A stretch of DNA of 58,930 nt, from positions 1-58,930 of the forward strand of contig JAQCEQ010000015.1 in the NCBI GenBank assembly GCA_027618565.1. Direction: 5' to 3'. Origin of the DNA: Planctomycetota bacterium. Its GTDB lineage: Bacteria; Planctomycetota; Phycisphaerae; Phycisphaerales; SM1A02. Both the position numbers and the translations under genes were made by a program. Below, piece by piece: positions 58,892-58,930 of this stretch; position 1 is the stretch's first letter, and every line of letters starts with the position of its first letter. The notes beneath the pieces were generated by a model. It was not told the origin of the DNA, did no database searches, and saw only the letters and a list, made by a program, of their open reading frames with translations.

Positions 58892-58930
58892 TCAGAAGGG
58901 GATGTCTTCGCCTTGGACTGGCTCGTGCAC
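58892..58930 (-). CDS. ssb: C-terminal tail of single-stranded DNA-binding protein (partial)
   Basis: The last 12 codons read VHEPVQGEDIPF followed by a stop. An acidic tail ending in DIPF is the conserved protein-interaction tip of bacterial SSB. The gene runs out of the window at the right edge. The 173 bp between this stop and rplI contain two GC hairpins but no T-tract or gene. Confidence 0.8.
   Translation of the reverse strand: MHEPVQGEDIPF

Noticed and set aside
1-58930. Phage, insertion sequence, CRISPR or toxin-antitoxin content
   Set aside because: No transposase, integrase, spacer-repeat array or paired small toxin genes could be recognised on either strand.

Overview
The window is a GC-rich, gene-dense bacterial chromosome segment with about 53 protein genes, 2 tRNA genes, one probable structured small RNA and several short regulatory sites. 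It most likely comes from a planctomycete of the Phycisphaerae type. That is an inference from: a dockerin tail (NGDGLVDGADLAAVLGAWG) ending the first partial gene, many GTG starts with 4-bp start/stop overlaps, an orphan mraZ outside any division cluster, csrA, a long PurF, and an uncharacterised multi-gene membrane locus beside a MutL-type ATPase. No phage, IS element or CRISPR array was seen.

Layout. 1-69: end of a dockerin-bearing secreted protein. 129-6806: six co-directional genes encoding a MutL-like ASKHA ATPase, a beta-barrel/RnfC-like protein and four membrane proteins. 6866-8395: zwf. 8450-20861 is mostly on the minus strand: tRNA-binding MetG-type domain, SurA/PpiD-like chaperone, rpsD, purF, YycJ-like MBL hydrolase, OmpH-like chaperone, lepA, rimO and nadD, with lipB on plus. 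20880-21172: tRNA-Glu(CTC) and tRNA-Glu(TTC) behind a clear sigma70 promoter. 21225-29826: aroB, a ParA ATPase with a degenerate ParA-like partner, an M19 dipeptidase, two lipoproteins, an amidohydrolase and a flavin reductase. 29969-31216: a regulatory block with mraZ and its operator repeats, a CsrB/RsmZ-like RNA and csrA.

31265-50316 holds an NifU-like scaffold, a large lipoprotein, dapF, and an amino-acid catabolic series: M20 peptidase, class III aminotransferase, astA, astD, then two ureohydrolases (agmatinase/arginase type and HutG type) and dadA. It also holds glyQS, folE, a ROK kinase, a Gfo/Idh oxidoreductase and an active-site-divergent folD. 50392-58930: TlpA-like thioredoxin, purC, a TIM-barrel-like hypothetical, a membrane-anchored HhH protein, mfd, a free-standing TSCPD domain, rplI and the tail of ssb.

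The most striking element is 30476-30761. It lies between mraZ and csrA and contains six hairpins whose loops are GGGAG, AGGAG, AGGAA, AGGGAC, AGGAT and AGGGAC, followed by an intrinsic terminator. That is the architecture of a CsrA-sequestering RNA. The csrA leader itself carries a GGAC-AGGAG-GTCC hairpin over its Shine-Dalgarno sequence. Together they suggest a compact Csr feedback module in a phylum where, to my knowledge, no such RNA is described. The six-gene MutL/membrane locus is the second candidate for an undescribed system. All functional calls rest on reading the sequence; no database search was run.
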